A stretch of DNA of 64,000 bases. Origin: Mesocentrotus franciscanus. Its lineage: Eukaryota > Echinodermata > Echinoidea > Camarodonta > Strongylocentrotidae. Location: contig CP137683.1 of the NCBI GenBank assembly GCA_037976565.1, forward strand, positions 14,403,699-14,467,698, read 5' to 3'. Both the position numbers and the translations under genes were made by a program. Below are positions 22,801 through 32,457 of the stretch, in pieces. The stretch's first letter is position 1, and each line of letters opens with the position of its first letter. The notes below the pieces were generated by a model. The model made no database searches. It was not told the origin of the DNA and worked only from the letters and a program-made list of their open reading frames with translations.

Positions 22801-25491
22801 GCAATGTGACGTCCTTTTAAGGCACTGGCAGTGCCCGGCAGTGCCTTAAAAGGACGTCATATTGCCTTAAAAGATGTCCACGTAGCAGTCCACGTTCTCG
22901 TCGTGCAAATCTAAAAGTCCCTATCTACTGCTACGAGAGGACTGGCTGTTTTTATACGCTCAAGGGAAAATGGAATCTGCTGCCATCAGCCCGAGGCGCG
23001 CCTGGGTGGGCGGCGCGCCGAGGGGTGATGGTAGCGGATTCCATTTTCCCGCCAGCCAGTATAGAAACAGCCAGCACTCGAGTATTAAAGCAGTCGATAT
23101 GACTTTTATATGCCGAATTAAAACAAAAATCTACCAAGAATTCTTACCTTAGCCTTTTAAGTCGAGTAAAGATTGGTTAAAACATCACAGAAAATCTGAG
23201 ACACTGTCTGTTAATCTTCGCTGGAAAAATGACTGAAAGTTTCAATCATTTGGGAATCGCAGAAAAAAACCACTGTACATGTATGGTGTCCGCGCTCGCA
23301 CAAAGACAATTTTAACACGTAAACCAATGGGGATCGCAGGATGAAGGCACAAATTAACGGATATTAACTTGTGGGCGGGTACAAGGGCACTTTTTAAAGA
23401 TTTTTGACTGGTAGGCGGGGCATGGCTTAAAATCACGACTCCAATTTCGACCAATCAGATGGCTAGATTTCTAAAGTGAGGTATATAATTAAATGTATTA
23501 ATTGTTATACATGTACCTGTATTTGCATCTATATACTGTGCTGTTGCAGTAGAACATACTTTGGATCATCTTCTCTGTATGAATTGCAGGTCCGAAAAGA
23601 ACAACGAGGTCATAAAAATGCTGGAAACGTTACAGAAGCAAGAGATGCAAATGGAAGAATCATCAAATCTAAACGTGCATCCCGCAATGTCGAGACACTC
23701 AAAAGCATATACGTTGATAGTTTGGTCATCAGGACGATCGACAAGTCAAGAAATCCCATGAAAGAGGCACATAAACGTGACCCCAAGAGAGAGGGTACCG
23801 ATGGAAGTCTGACTCCACCTCTTCCTGGACAGCTCACCAAGACTGATCTTAAGATTACATCGAGATCAGAAAGGTCAGTTGCGGAAAGAACTGTAAAATT
23901 TGTTGACAGAGAACTTATGACGACGACTTTTGACACGAAAGTGATGAACCCGGAATGTCGACGAGAAGAGATGAAAAGCGTTCCGAAAGAAAGGGGCAGA
24001 GGAACGAAGAAAATTATTCAGGAAACATGGTCGAGTGAACGAGGAGAGTCTTTTACGTCTCCAAAAATCGATGTGAAGAAAATAAAGGGAGAGGATTCTG
24101 TAAAAGGACAGAGGAAAAAGCTCAGCTTTGCCCCGATATCGTCATCGGTTTGGAAACGAAATGATCTTGGCAGTATGGTCCGTATGATTGGAAGTAATGG
24201 GAGACAGGGTGAAAAATCTCAAAGCATCCCATCTTCAAGAGGGAAGTCTACCATCGAAAGTTGCAAGTTGCAGCAAGGTCACCTACATAGAGGACCGACT
24301 AAACTTTCAGACGAAAAGGAATCAAGAGCGACATTTCACGTCTCAAACAAACCTCTCCGTAACTTGACAAAGGGCAGCCCGTCCAGGTCAAAGACGAAAC
24401 TGTGGAAGAAGTGCGGCAGACAGTTTCAATCACGTTCGTGCGAATTCCATCAGCAGGATACGACGAAGGTATCTCGAGAATGCGACACACCTGAGCCGAT
24501 TTCCAAGGGACTAGTGAGGGCGAGCACAAGGGACAACGTTACGCAAAGCGTCGATACCGCACTGAGTCTGAACCAGTTTCATGAACGCAGAAGATCACTC
24601 TTCAAGACCATGTTCCCTTTTCAAGATACCCTCGGGTCCAGAGCTGCTCAAGGTCTGAACAAATCTAACTCTCCTGAAGAAGAGACTCCATCTGAAACAA
24701 GTGCTGTCGTAGATTGCGGTGACGTTTCCACGTCGGCCACTCACACACCAACACCAGGATCACCCAGCACGATGTCATGCGTTTCCGAAATGGGGAGTAC
24801 AGTAAAGGCCAGGAGTGGTCAGTCCGGTAGCAAGACTTCACAGAGCGTACTGTGCATTGACAAACGAAACGTGGATAGACCAAACTCCAAGATGGCAAAT
24901 CTATTTCAGTTCATGATTGAAGCAGCGGATCTGGAAGAATTGGAGAGAAGGAAAGAATCAAACGATAGTAATGAGTACAGTGTGGCTAATAATGATGTCA
25001 GAGATCCGACAGAGATCACAAGTATGGCATGTCGTAAATCTAGGCAGTCGGGTGATACAACGTCGGAGGAGGTGCGGATACTGGACAATCAAAACGGTAA
25101 GGAGAAAAGGAAGAAGAAGAAGAAGAAGAAAAAGAAACAGAAGAAGATCAAGAAGGAGAATAGGTCACGCCAGAACGATGCTCTAGATTTCGAGATGACC
25201 CCAGATCTTGACAAGAAGCGACCTGATGAAACCCCAACGAGAGGCAGACGGAAAGGAAAGGATAAGAACCGACAGAGCAGACATGAATCGGAAAGCCCTG
25301 GTTCCCCTGGAAGCAAAGAAGTTCCTGACGCTTGGCCAAAGTGGAGAGGAAACGGTAAGAAAAGGATGGACATGATGAGCAGCATTGATCTTCTCATATG
25401 GACCATGAAAAACAGGTTTCAGCCCAACATTGGAGGGTCTTCGAGTTCTAGAGTAAATGGCAACCTTTCTACGAATTTTGATTCGTCATAA
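18998..25491 (+). CDS. unrecognised charged protein, three visible exons
   Basis: A spliced gene read from 18998-19838, 21773-21969 and 23590-25491 (stop). Junction phases agree: exon ends at AAAG|gtaaga (phase 1) and GAT|gtaagt (phase 0), with acceptors tttccag and attgcag. This gives about 979 residues. The 5' end is open: no ATG lies near the start of the first visible exon, and an acceptor (ttaatacag) precedes 18998, so at least one upstream exon is expected. The first exon is acidic/polar and looks disordered. The middle exon encodes a 66-residue Cys-rich module. The last exon is Lys/Arg/Ser-rich with a pure basic run (EKRKKKKKKKKKQKKIKK) at about 25104-25160 that could act in nuclear or nucleolar targeting. 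A predicted helix FQFMIEAADLEELERR lies before it. No family recognised. A hAT MITE occupies intron 1. Confidence 0.72.
19883..21047. mobile_element. hAT-type non-autonomous element with 8-bp target duplication
   Basis: Ends are CAGAGGCGGCC and GGCCGCCCCTG (inverted, typical hAT termini). They are flanked by a perfect 8-bp duplication, ATTATGAC, at 19875-19882 and 21048-21055. The 1165-bp interior is not coding. It is dominated by about 25 irregular copies of 'agtgcccctttt'. Two clusters of alternating CGCTCG words are at about 20608-20630 and 20776-20795. It sits in intron 1 of the charged-protein gene. Confidence 0.9.
21773..21969 (+). CDS. Cys-rich (FCS/MYM-like) exon
   Basis: Flanked by a consensus acceptor (tttctttccag) and donor (GATgtaagt). 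It encodes HCRTCNGFGSL..., then KFCSVQCARKF and later RCRPTPFC: seven Cys and one His in 66 residues. The spacing C-x2-C ... FCS-x2-C resembles FCS- or MYM-type zinc-binding modules. That is a resemblance by eye, not an established assignment. Confidence 0.7.
22115..22215. repeat. degenerate telomere-like CCCTAA cluster
   Basis: Several CCCTAA or near matches (aaccctaacct, taaccctaaccctaaacc) lie within 100 bp, interrupted by variants such as CCTATAAC. It looks like a small interstitial telomere-like tract or a repair scar, inside intron 2 of the charged-protein gene. Confidence 0.5.
22737..22924. mobile_element. foldback MITE, nearly perfect hairpin
   Basis: The left arm starts ATAGGGACTTTTAGATTTGC and the right arm ends with the exact complement GCAAATCTAAAAGTCCCTAT. 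The pairing continues inward through GAACGTGGACTGCTAC and CCTTTTAAGGCA to a GGCACTG/CAGTGCC centre near 22830. About 188 bp, almost all paired. Confidence 0.85.
22942..23074. mobile_element. second foldback element, GC-rich centre
   Basis: CTGGCTGTTTTTATACGCTC at the left pairs with CCAGTATAGAAACAGCCAG at the right; AAAATGGAATC pairs with GATTCCATTTT; GGCGCGCC pairs with itself across the centre. It lies only 17 bp from the preceding foldback element. Confidence 0.8.
23590..25491 (+). CDS. last exon of the charged protein gene
   Basis: Begins after gaattgcag in phase 0 and runs 633 codons to TAA at 25489-25491. It is rich in Arg, Lys, Ser and Thr with no membrane segments. It ends with WPKWRGNGKKRMDMMSSID, LLIWTMKNRFQPNIGG and a Ser/Asn tail. 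Confidence 0.78.
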   Translation, partial: VRKEQRGHKNAGNVTEARDANGRIIKSKRASRNVETLKSIYVDSLVIRTIDKSRNPMKEAHKRDPKREGTDGSLTPPLPGQLTKTDLKITSRSERSVAERTVKFVDRELMTTTFDTKVMNPECRREEMKSVPKERGRGTKKIIQETWSSERGESFTSPKIDVKKIKGEDSVKGQRKKLSFAPISSSVWKRNDLGSMVRMIGSNGRQGEKSQSIPSSRGKSTIESCKLQQGHLHRGPTKLSDEKESRATFHVSNKPLRNLTKGSPSRSKTKLWKKCGRQFQSRSCEFHQQDTTKVSRECDTPEPISKGLVRASTRDNVTQSVDTALSLNQFHERRRSLFKTMFPFQDTLGSRAAQGLNKSNSPEEETPSETSAVVDCGDVSTSATHTPTPGSPSTMSCVSEMGSTVKARSGQSGSKTSQSVLCIDKRNVDRPNSKMANLFQFMIEAADLEELERRKESNDSNEYSVANNDVRDPTEITSMACRKSRQSGDTTSEEVRILDNQNGKEKRKKKKKKKKKQKKIKKENRSRQNDALDFEMTPDLDKKRPDETPTRGRRKGKDKNRQSRHESESPGSPGSKEVPDAWPKWRGNGKKRMDMMSSIDLLIWTMKNRFQPNIGGSSSSRVNGNLSTNFDSS

Positions 25492-26010
25492 GTGAAATAC
25501 CCATTTCGGAAGTCGGATAACTAAATGGGAACATTCAGGGTGTAATTTCGAGAACTGATCTGAAAAGAGAGTACGCTTCCTTATGACGTCATAAATAAAA
25601 GGTCGTACTGTGCAGACTGGCCTTCATATAGAACTAAAAGTGACGTCATACATTACACATTTTTCAGACCGTGACGTCAAAAATAAAAGATCGAATCAGG
25701 CGACTTCACAAATTAATGATTTTTTGTATTTGTTATTCGGCGCACTGACTCGGCAAAGACCCATATACATGTATATTGTGAGGACACAATGAGTGAGTTC
25801 AAGATCGGTGTTCGGTGTTGGTGTTGGTATTGGTGTTTTCACGACACTAACACCAGCTTTCGATACGAACTTGAAATCAACCAATGGCATGACTGGCCAA
25901 ACAGAGATCTATAGATTCGTCGGGTGAATGAATGTCCAGCGAAAGGCCTGAACGTGTTGAGGCTGGTGATCCGACATTTGCTCTGCTGGCGACATTTTCT
26001 GCAGGCATTA
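25492..26010. other. 3' flank with three CRE palindromes
   Basis: Downstream of the charged-protein stop. Full TGACGTCA palindromes lie at 25584-25591, 25641-25648 and 25672-25679; the first and third share the following word 'aaataaaa' (a diverged 88-bp repeat). No clear coding sequence follows. Confidence 0.6.
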
Positions 26011-28966
26011 ATTAGGTGGTCTGTCGGTATCGACAGATCACCTATTAATTTCGTCAGAATTTTCTTTCTTTATTAGGTGGTCTGTCGTAATCGACAGATC
26101 ACCTATTAATTTCGTCAGAATTTTCTTTTTTATTATTTATTTTTATTTCCTCCACTTTTTTGTTCCGACGATAACTCAAGATCGGTACAGTCAATTTCTT
26201 TCAATTTTTGGACAGTCATGGGTCATTGTCATAAAACGTGACAGGAACATTTTCAAGGTCATCAGGTCATCGTGACGTCATCCAGGCGCCATTTTGTGAA
26301 ATCACATGATCAATCATATCTTCATGATGCGTCATCAAAGGTCATTCATATTCATATCACATATAATTCAGGTCAAGGGTCAACAGGTCATGTCGTCAAA
26401 AATCACATAAAGGTCATGACGCGCGTACGCGCGCGTCAAAATTTTAAAAAGCTCAAAATCACTTAACTATTAATTGAGAGTACGAATCAGGTCATTTCAA
26501 GCATTTCAAAAATTTCCGTCCGTGCGCGTCCGTGCGCGCGATATGCGCGCGCGCAGCGCGTACAAAACGTAAAAACGCCTTTTTTCGCATGGTTTTTTTT
26601 TCTGACACTATTTTTGACAATTTCCAACTATTTCCAGTAATTCTCGACCTTCCATAATGCCACACGCGTGCGTCAAACTTTAAAATTCGTGCGCGCGTCA
26701 ATGGGCAATATAATGTAAAAAGTGGTAAAAACATGTCTATATAAAATCCGCCATAGCTCGTCAGAATGCCTAAATACCCCAAATTTTTAACATTTTCTGG
26801 AAGCCCATGAAATGTTTATGTGATTTCATGTATAATTTTGTCCAATCGTATGTTCTGACGTCGTCATATTTGCATATGAACTCGAAAATTTGATTTTGAA
26901 AATATGACATCATAATTTTTGTATTCATTTGATAATATTGCAGTAATCGGTTGTCGATTTTCTTCCAAATTTTGATATGTTGTAGCTGAGACAATTCTCT
27001 ACCAATGCAGTCACACGATTTTTCATTTTGACAAAAGCATCATGGCGTATTTTTGCGATTAAAGGAGGCATGTCAATTTTTCACATTTTGCGTGTATTCT
27101 CTATGGGACATGACTTTTTGTCAAAACTGGATTCTACATTCCCGTCTTTCGCGAGCAATATCTCCGTCGTTTTAGTTTTGTTTTCGCTGAGCTTCGAGTA
27201 TGTTGTAGCTGAGACAATAAGCTATCACAAGTGTGCCCTTTATTTTTCGATCAGATGCCGGGATCATGCTCATATTTCACTTGCAAAGTGGGATTTGAGA
27301 ATTCCATTTTCCGTTCACGTGTAATCGCTATGGGAAATGTTTTTTTATATCGGTAACGCACTTGTTTATTTTTATTTTCCCACCAATTTCTTGTGAGCGT
27401 GATTGCTCAAATTCGGCTTCATCAATTTTCATCAAATTTTTGTCAGTCATCAGGCTTATCAAGGTCAAGTGCCAGCATTTTTTCAAGGTCATCAGGTCAT
27501 CATGACGTCATCTAGGTGCCATTTTGTGAAATCACATTATCAATCATATCTTCATGATGCGTCATCAAAGGTCATTCATATTTATATCACATATGCTTCA
27601 GGTCAAGGGTCAACAGGTCATGTCATCAAAAGTCACATAAACGTCATGACGCGCGCGTAAGCGCGCGTCAAAATTCTAAAATGCTCAAAATCACTTAACT
27701 ATTAAACAAGAGTGCGATTTAGGTCATTTTAAGCATTTCAAAAATTTCCGTCCGTGCGCGTCCGCGCGCATGCGCGCGCACAGCGCGTACAAAACGTAAA
27801 ACGCCGTTTTTCGCATGGTTTGTATTTCTGACACTATTTTTGACAATTTCTAACATTTTCCAGTCATTCTCGACCTTCTATAATGCCCCACGCGTGCGTC
27901 AAACTTTAAAATTCGTGCGCGCGTCAATGGGCAATATAATGTAAAAAGTGGTAAAAACATGTCTATATAAAATCCGCCATAGCTCGTTAGAATGCTAAAT
28001 ACCTCTCAATTTTTTTCATATTTGGATAGAGTATGAATGGTAGATATGATTTCATGTCTCATTTTGCCAGTACAAATATTGTGACGTCATCATAAAGGCC
28101 TTGGAATCAAAATACGAATTTGCATATTATGACGTCAGCACATTTATGGAAAATTGATTGTATCTCTGTAAATAGTGATCGTTTTTCTTCCAAATGTAGA
28201 TATGTTGTAGCTAAGACAATTCTCTACAAGATAAGTTACCTCACTTTTCGTTTTGATGACGTCATCATAGTGAAAATTTCGATTAAACGCGACATTTCAG
28301 AATTTTCTAATTTGCGTGTTATGTCTAAGAAAGTGAATTTCGTTCACATCATATGAATCTACATAACATTAATCATTGAGCACTATCTAGCTTATTTGTG
28401 CTCTTTTTTCTCCCAAATTTTGATATGTTGTAGCTAAGACAATTCTCTACAAGAAAAGTCACCCTCACTTTTCGTTTTGATGACGTCATCATAGTGAAAA
28501 TTTCAATTAAAAGTGACATGTCAGAATTTTCTTAATTTGCGTGTTATGTCTATGAAAGTGAATTTCGTTCACATCATATGAATCTACATAACATTAATCA
28601 TTGAGCACTATCTAGCTTATTTGTGCTCTTTTTCTCCCAAATTTTGATATGTTGTAGCTAAGACAATTCTCTACAAGAAAAGTCACCCTCACTTTTCGTT
28701 TTGATGACGTCATCATAGTGAAAATTTCAATTAAAAGTGACATGTCAGAAATTTCTTAATTTGCGTGTTATGTCTATGAAAGTGAATTTAATTCACATCA
28801 TATGAATCTACATAACATTAATCTTTGAGCACTATCTAGCTTATTTGTGCTCTTTTTTCTCCCAAATTTTGATATGTTGTAGCTAAGATAATTTTCTACA
28901 AGATCATTTATTTAGATTACATAACAGACCACCTAATTCGTCCTCATGACGAATTACATTTCTAGT
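26011..28966 (+). mobile_element. Helitron2/Helentron-like non-autonomous element
   Basis: The left end ATTAGGTGGTCTGTCG occurs twice in tandem (26011 and 26072). Its inverse, ACAGACCACCTAAT, lies just inside the right end (28925-28937). It is followed by a hairpin (AATTCGTC...GACGAATT) and then CTAG at 28962-28965. An inverted terminal word placed terminally at one end and subterminally at the other, followed by a hairpin and CTAGT, is the arrangement described for Helitron2/Helentron elements. The interior has no Rep-helicase. It holds two diverged body units (about 26130-27330 and 27405-27990) and a 224-bp tandem array. Confidence 0.65.
28180..28900. repeat. 224-bp tandem repeat array, about 3.3 copies
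   Basis: The word 'tgatatgttgtagctaaga' recurs at about 28198, 28421, 28645 and 28870 (spacing about 223-225). Each unit has GATGACGTCATCA and the phrase 'gcactatctagcttatttg'. Internal tandem arrays are common in Helitron-derived elements. Confidence 0.85.
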
Positions 28967-30358
28967 TATTATTATTCTTTATTTTTATTTATTTCTCCCT
29001 CTTTTTTGTTCAGAACATAACTGAAGATCAGTTCAGTCAATTTCTTTCAATTTTGGCACAGTCATAGGTCATTGTCATAAAACGTGACAGGAACATTTTC
29101 AAGGTCATCAGGTCATCGTGACGTCATCCAGGCGCCATTTTGTGAAATCACATGATCAATCATATCTTCATGATGCGTCATCAAAGGTCATTCATATTCA
29201 TATCACATATACTTCAGGTCAAGGGTCAACAGGTCATGTCGTCAAAGGTCACATAAAGGTCATGACGCGCGCGTACGCGCTCGTCAAAATTTTAAAATGC
29301 TCAAAATCACTTAACTATTTAACGAGAGTACGAATCAAGTCATTTTAAGCATTTCAAAAATTTCCGTCCGTGCGCGTCCGTGCGCGCGTTATGCGCGCGC
29401 GCAGCGCGTACGAATCGTAAAAACGCCGTTTTTCGCATGGTTTTTATTCCTGACACTATTTTTGACAATTTCCAACTATTTCCAGTCATTCTCGACCTTC
29501 CATAATGCCACACGCGTGCGTCAAACTTTAAAATTCGTGCGCGCGTCAATGGGCAATATAATGTAAAAAGTGGTAAAAACATGTCTATATAAAATCCGCC
29601 ATAGCTCGTCAGAATGCCTAAATACCCCCCAAATTTTTAACATTTTCTGGAAGCCCATGAAATGATTATGTGATTTCATGTATAATTTTGTCCAATCGTA
29701 TGTTCTGACGTCGTCAAATTTGCATATGAACTCGAAAATTTGATTTTGAAAATATGACATCATAATTTTTGTATTCATTTGACAATATTGCAGTAATAGG
29801 TTGTCGATTTTCTTCCAAATTTTGATATGTTGTAGCTGAGACAATTTTCTACCAATGCAGTGAACACGATTTTTCATTTTGACAAAGGCATCATGGCGTA
29901 TTTTTGCGATTAAAGGAGGCATGTCAATTTTTCACATTTTGCGTGTAATCTCTATGGAACATGACTTTTTGTCAAAACTGGATTCTACATTCCCGTATTT
30001 CGCGAGCAATATCTCCGTCGTTTTAGCTTCGTTTTCGCTGAGCTTTGAGTATGTTGTAGCTGAGACAATAAGCTATCACGAATGTCTCCTTTATTTTTCG
30101 ATCAGATATCGGGATCATGCTCATATTTCACTTGCAAAGTGGGATTTGAGAATTCCATTTCCGTTCACATGTAAACGCTATGGGAAATGTTTTGATATAT
30201 CGGTAACACACTTGATTTCCGACCTCGAGATCCCTGGTTCGAGTCCGGGCGTCTCCCAAAAAAAATTCTTCACTTTTTTTTCTTCATGACCTTTCACTGA
30301 TCATAAGAATTGAAGACAGACCACCTAATTCGTCCCCATGACGAATTAAATGTCTAGT
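28967..30358 (+). mobile_element. second Helitron2-like unit in tandem, lacking its own left end
   Basis: Directly after the first CTAG, sequence homologous to the body from 26130 restarts at about 28980 and continues to 30190. It finishes with a second right end: ACAGACCACCTAATTCGTC, hairpin, CTAG at 30354-30357. No ATTAGGTGGTC left end precedes it. This fits tandem or read-through Helitron insertion. Confidence 0.65.
30205..30272 (+). other. tRNA-like 3' half within the second unit
   Basis: The sequence 'ctggttcgagtccgg' has the B-box/T-arm consensus GGTTCGAGTCC with a five-pair T stem (one G-T wobble) and is followed by CGTCTCCC, which partly pairs with GGGAAAT at about 30182. The D-arm and anticodon arm are poor. 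It looks like a tRNA-derived relic and not a working tRNA. The corresponding place in the first unit (27330-27380) lacks it. Confidence 0.45.
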
Positions 30359-31947
30359 TGTTTATTCTCTTTGACTCTACATAATTCCTTTTTTTCTTCT
30401 TGTGCGGTAATTGTATCTGTACATTTCAGCTGTATATAGCGTACATGTACATATACATTTGATGGTGTTGATTGCATTGTTATCTTTTTTATTATTATTA
30501 ATTTGCTTGGCTAAATCATTATAATGTTGTTGGGGTAATACATTTTACAAGCTATGGGCTTCTCAGTAAACCCCTCCACATTTCCCTAATACTCTTTTGT
30601 TCTAGATCTCAATCTGTTCATTATGTTCAGTATTTTTTTTTTTTGGGGGAGGGGCTCAAATTAATGTAAACATTTGCCACAAACTTGAATTGGTGGAATA
30701 TGAATAAATAAAGTTGGGTTTATGCATGGTTAAAGTTGGGAATTCTGATGGTGTAGAAATTTGACCGCAGAGCAATTCCAATTGTCGCCAGAGCATACAT
30801 GTAAATAATAGAATCAAAAGGCAAGCAGGAGCCTCGTGTCATAAAATAAATTCATATCGTGTTATAATAACTATTTTATAAAAATTCGATCAAAGGGAAA
30901 TACAACTTTGATAGCATACTACTCTAAGATAATTGCATTTCATAGATGAAATGCAACGGAACAAAACTGTCTTGCTCTTCATGAAATAAATCAAATGGTT
31001 TAGAATTCTAGTTTTATCTAAATAATATTAGAGCCAGAATAAAGTCTAGTGTCTTTTTCGAATAAAAATGTGAAATTTAACCTGACTAATCACTCATCTC
31101 AAAGATTTTTGGCCATTTTTCGAATGGATCATCGATTGACCAGTTTGTTTTGACTTCATTAAATTATTAGCCTTCGCTTTATACTTTTTCATGCCAATAC
31201 TTTTTTGTTCTGTTTTACGGGCAACTAGCGGCATTTGGTTTCTGAAAATCAAAGCACAAAAAGGGAACATGGCAAATGTCCAGAAATTGTTGAATATAAA
31301 GAAGTGACTTTGAGATTGACTGGAGAAGAAATCTATATTTTAGAGAGAGCGGGAAAAAAAGGGAGAGAAGGTATTGGCAGTAATAAATGAAATTATTTCA
31401 ACCCATGAGTGAGCTATTATTGCTGACTGATCTTTTGAAATGTGATATTTTTATTATAGCGATGTATAGGCTGCAAGATAGGAAAGCAAATAATGCAGAG
31501 AGCCGGGACAGACAAAATTACAGAGAGAATGAAAGAGAATGGAACAGGAAAATAGGCTACATGTACCAAAATATCAGCAGCATTAGTTGAGGAAAAAGAT
31601 GTTTTCGGAAAATATGAAATGATAACATTTGCCAGCACATGTGGTCATATTATCATCACAGAAAGAGGGGGAGGGGTAGAGATAGAGGGGGTAGCAGACA
31701 GAATCAGAGACACCCGCAGAAAGATAGGCAGAGAGAGTGAACAAAACGACTGGACGGTGGGGGGATGGAAGAATGTAAATGTTAAGAATCATCAGGGAGA
31801 AAGAGCAAAAGAGAGAGCCGAAGAGAGAGGAAAGTGAGGGCCAGGGAGAGATAAAGGTGGAAAGATAGGCAGAAAACACGAAGATAAAATGCTTTAACGC
31901 TTTCCTAGCAATCACTTATCACTGCCATAATACACCCCTTCACGCGG
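30359..31947. other. intergenic, GA-rich at 31.64-31.9 kb
   Basis: AT-rich DNA without supported genes, followed by a GA/AG-rich stretch at about 31660-31870 similar in character to the flanks of the TRIM-like genes. Open frames here are low complexity. Confidence 0.5.
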
Positions 31948-31951
31948 TTAA

Positions 31952-32452
31952 AGGTAATGCAAAGTTTTGGGAAATTTTGATATTGGATGGATAGTAATTC
32001 CTTAAATTTTTGATATATTTGGATGCCCCTGTGGATGTGTTATAAGCACTAAAAAATTTAGCCCCCAAAACACTTCTGCTTTCGAGCAAATTGAATAATC
32101 AAAATTTACCGGTGCTCCCGGTAAATTTCAAATATTTCAAATAGCGCCTAAGGCCATTCCATGGTAGCTACGACCATGAAAATCTCAGAATATGCAGTTC
32201 TGATAAAGAAATTCCAAACGGGAATAGCAATTGGTTGATTGTAGTCAAGAAACATTGTTTTAAAGCTAAAGTAATATCAGTCTTGAGAGGGCGCTATATA
32301 CAACATAAAGAGTTTATCATTGGCAATTTCATCACTTTAGACTCGATTTCAACCGCGACAAAGATCACTGAATATTGTAAAATCGCATATGCTTCCAATA
32401 TGTTCATTTGAACCAAATTCATGACCCCATATACCAAAACTTTGTAATACCT
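31952..32452. mobile_element. TTAA-flanked MITE
   Basis: Left AGGTAATGCAAAGTTTTGG and right CCAAAACTTTGTAATACCT are inverted repeats matching at 17 of 19 positions. Both are bordered by TTAA (31948-31951 and 32453-32456). TTAA duplications are typical of piggyBac-type mobilisation. The 500-bp interior is non-coding. Confidence 0.75.
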
Positions 32453-32457
32453 TTAAG

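Noticed and set aside
23476..23589. N-terminal Cys-rich start of the long frame at 23.5 kb (MRYIIKCINCYTCTC)
   Set aside because: Lies before a good acceptor (gaattgcag) whose phase matches exon 2, so it is intron.
30205..30272. Functional tRNA gene
   Set aside because: Only the T-arm is good; the D-arm and anticodon loop do not form properly.
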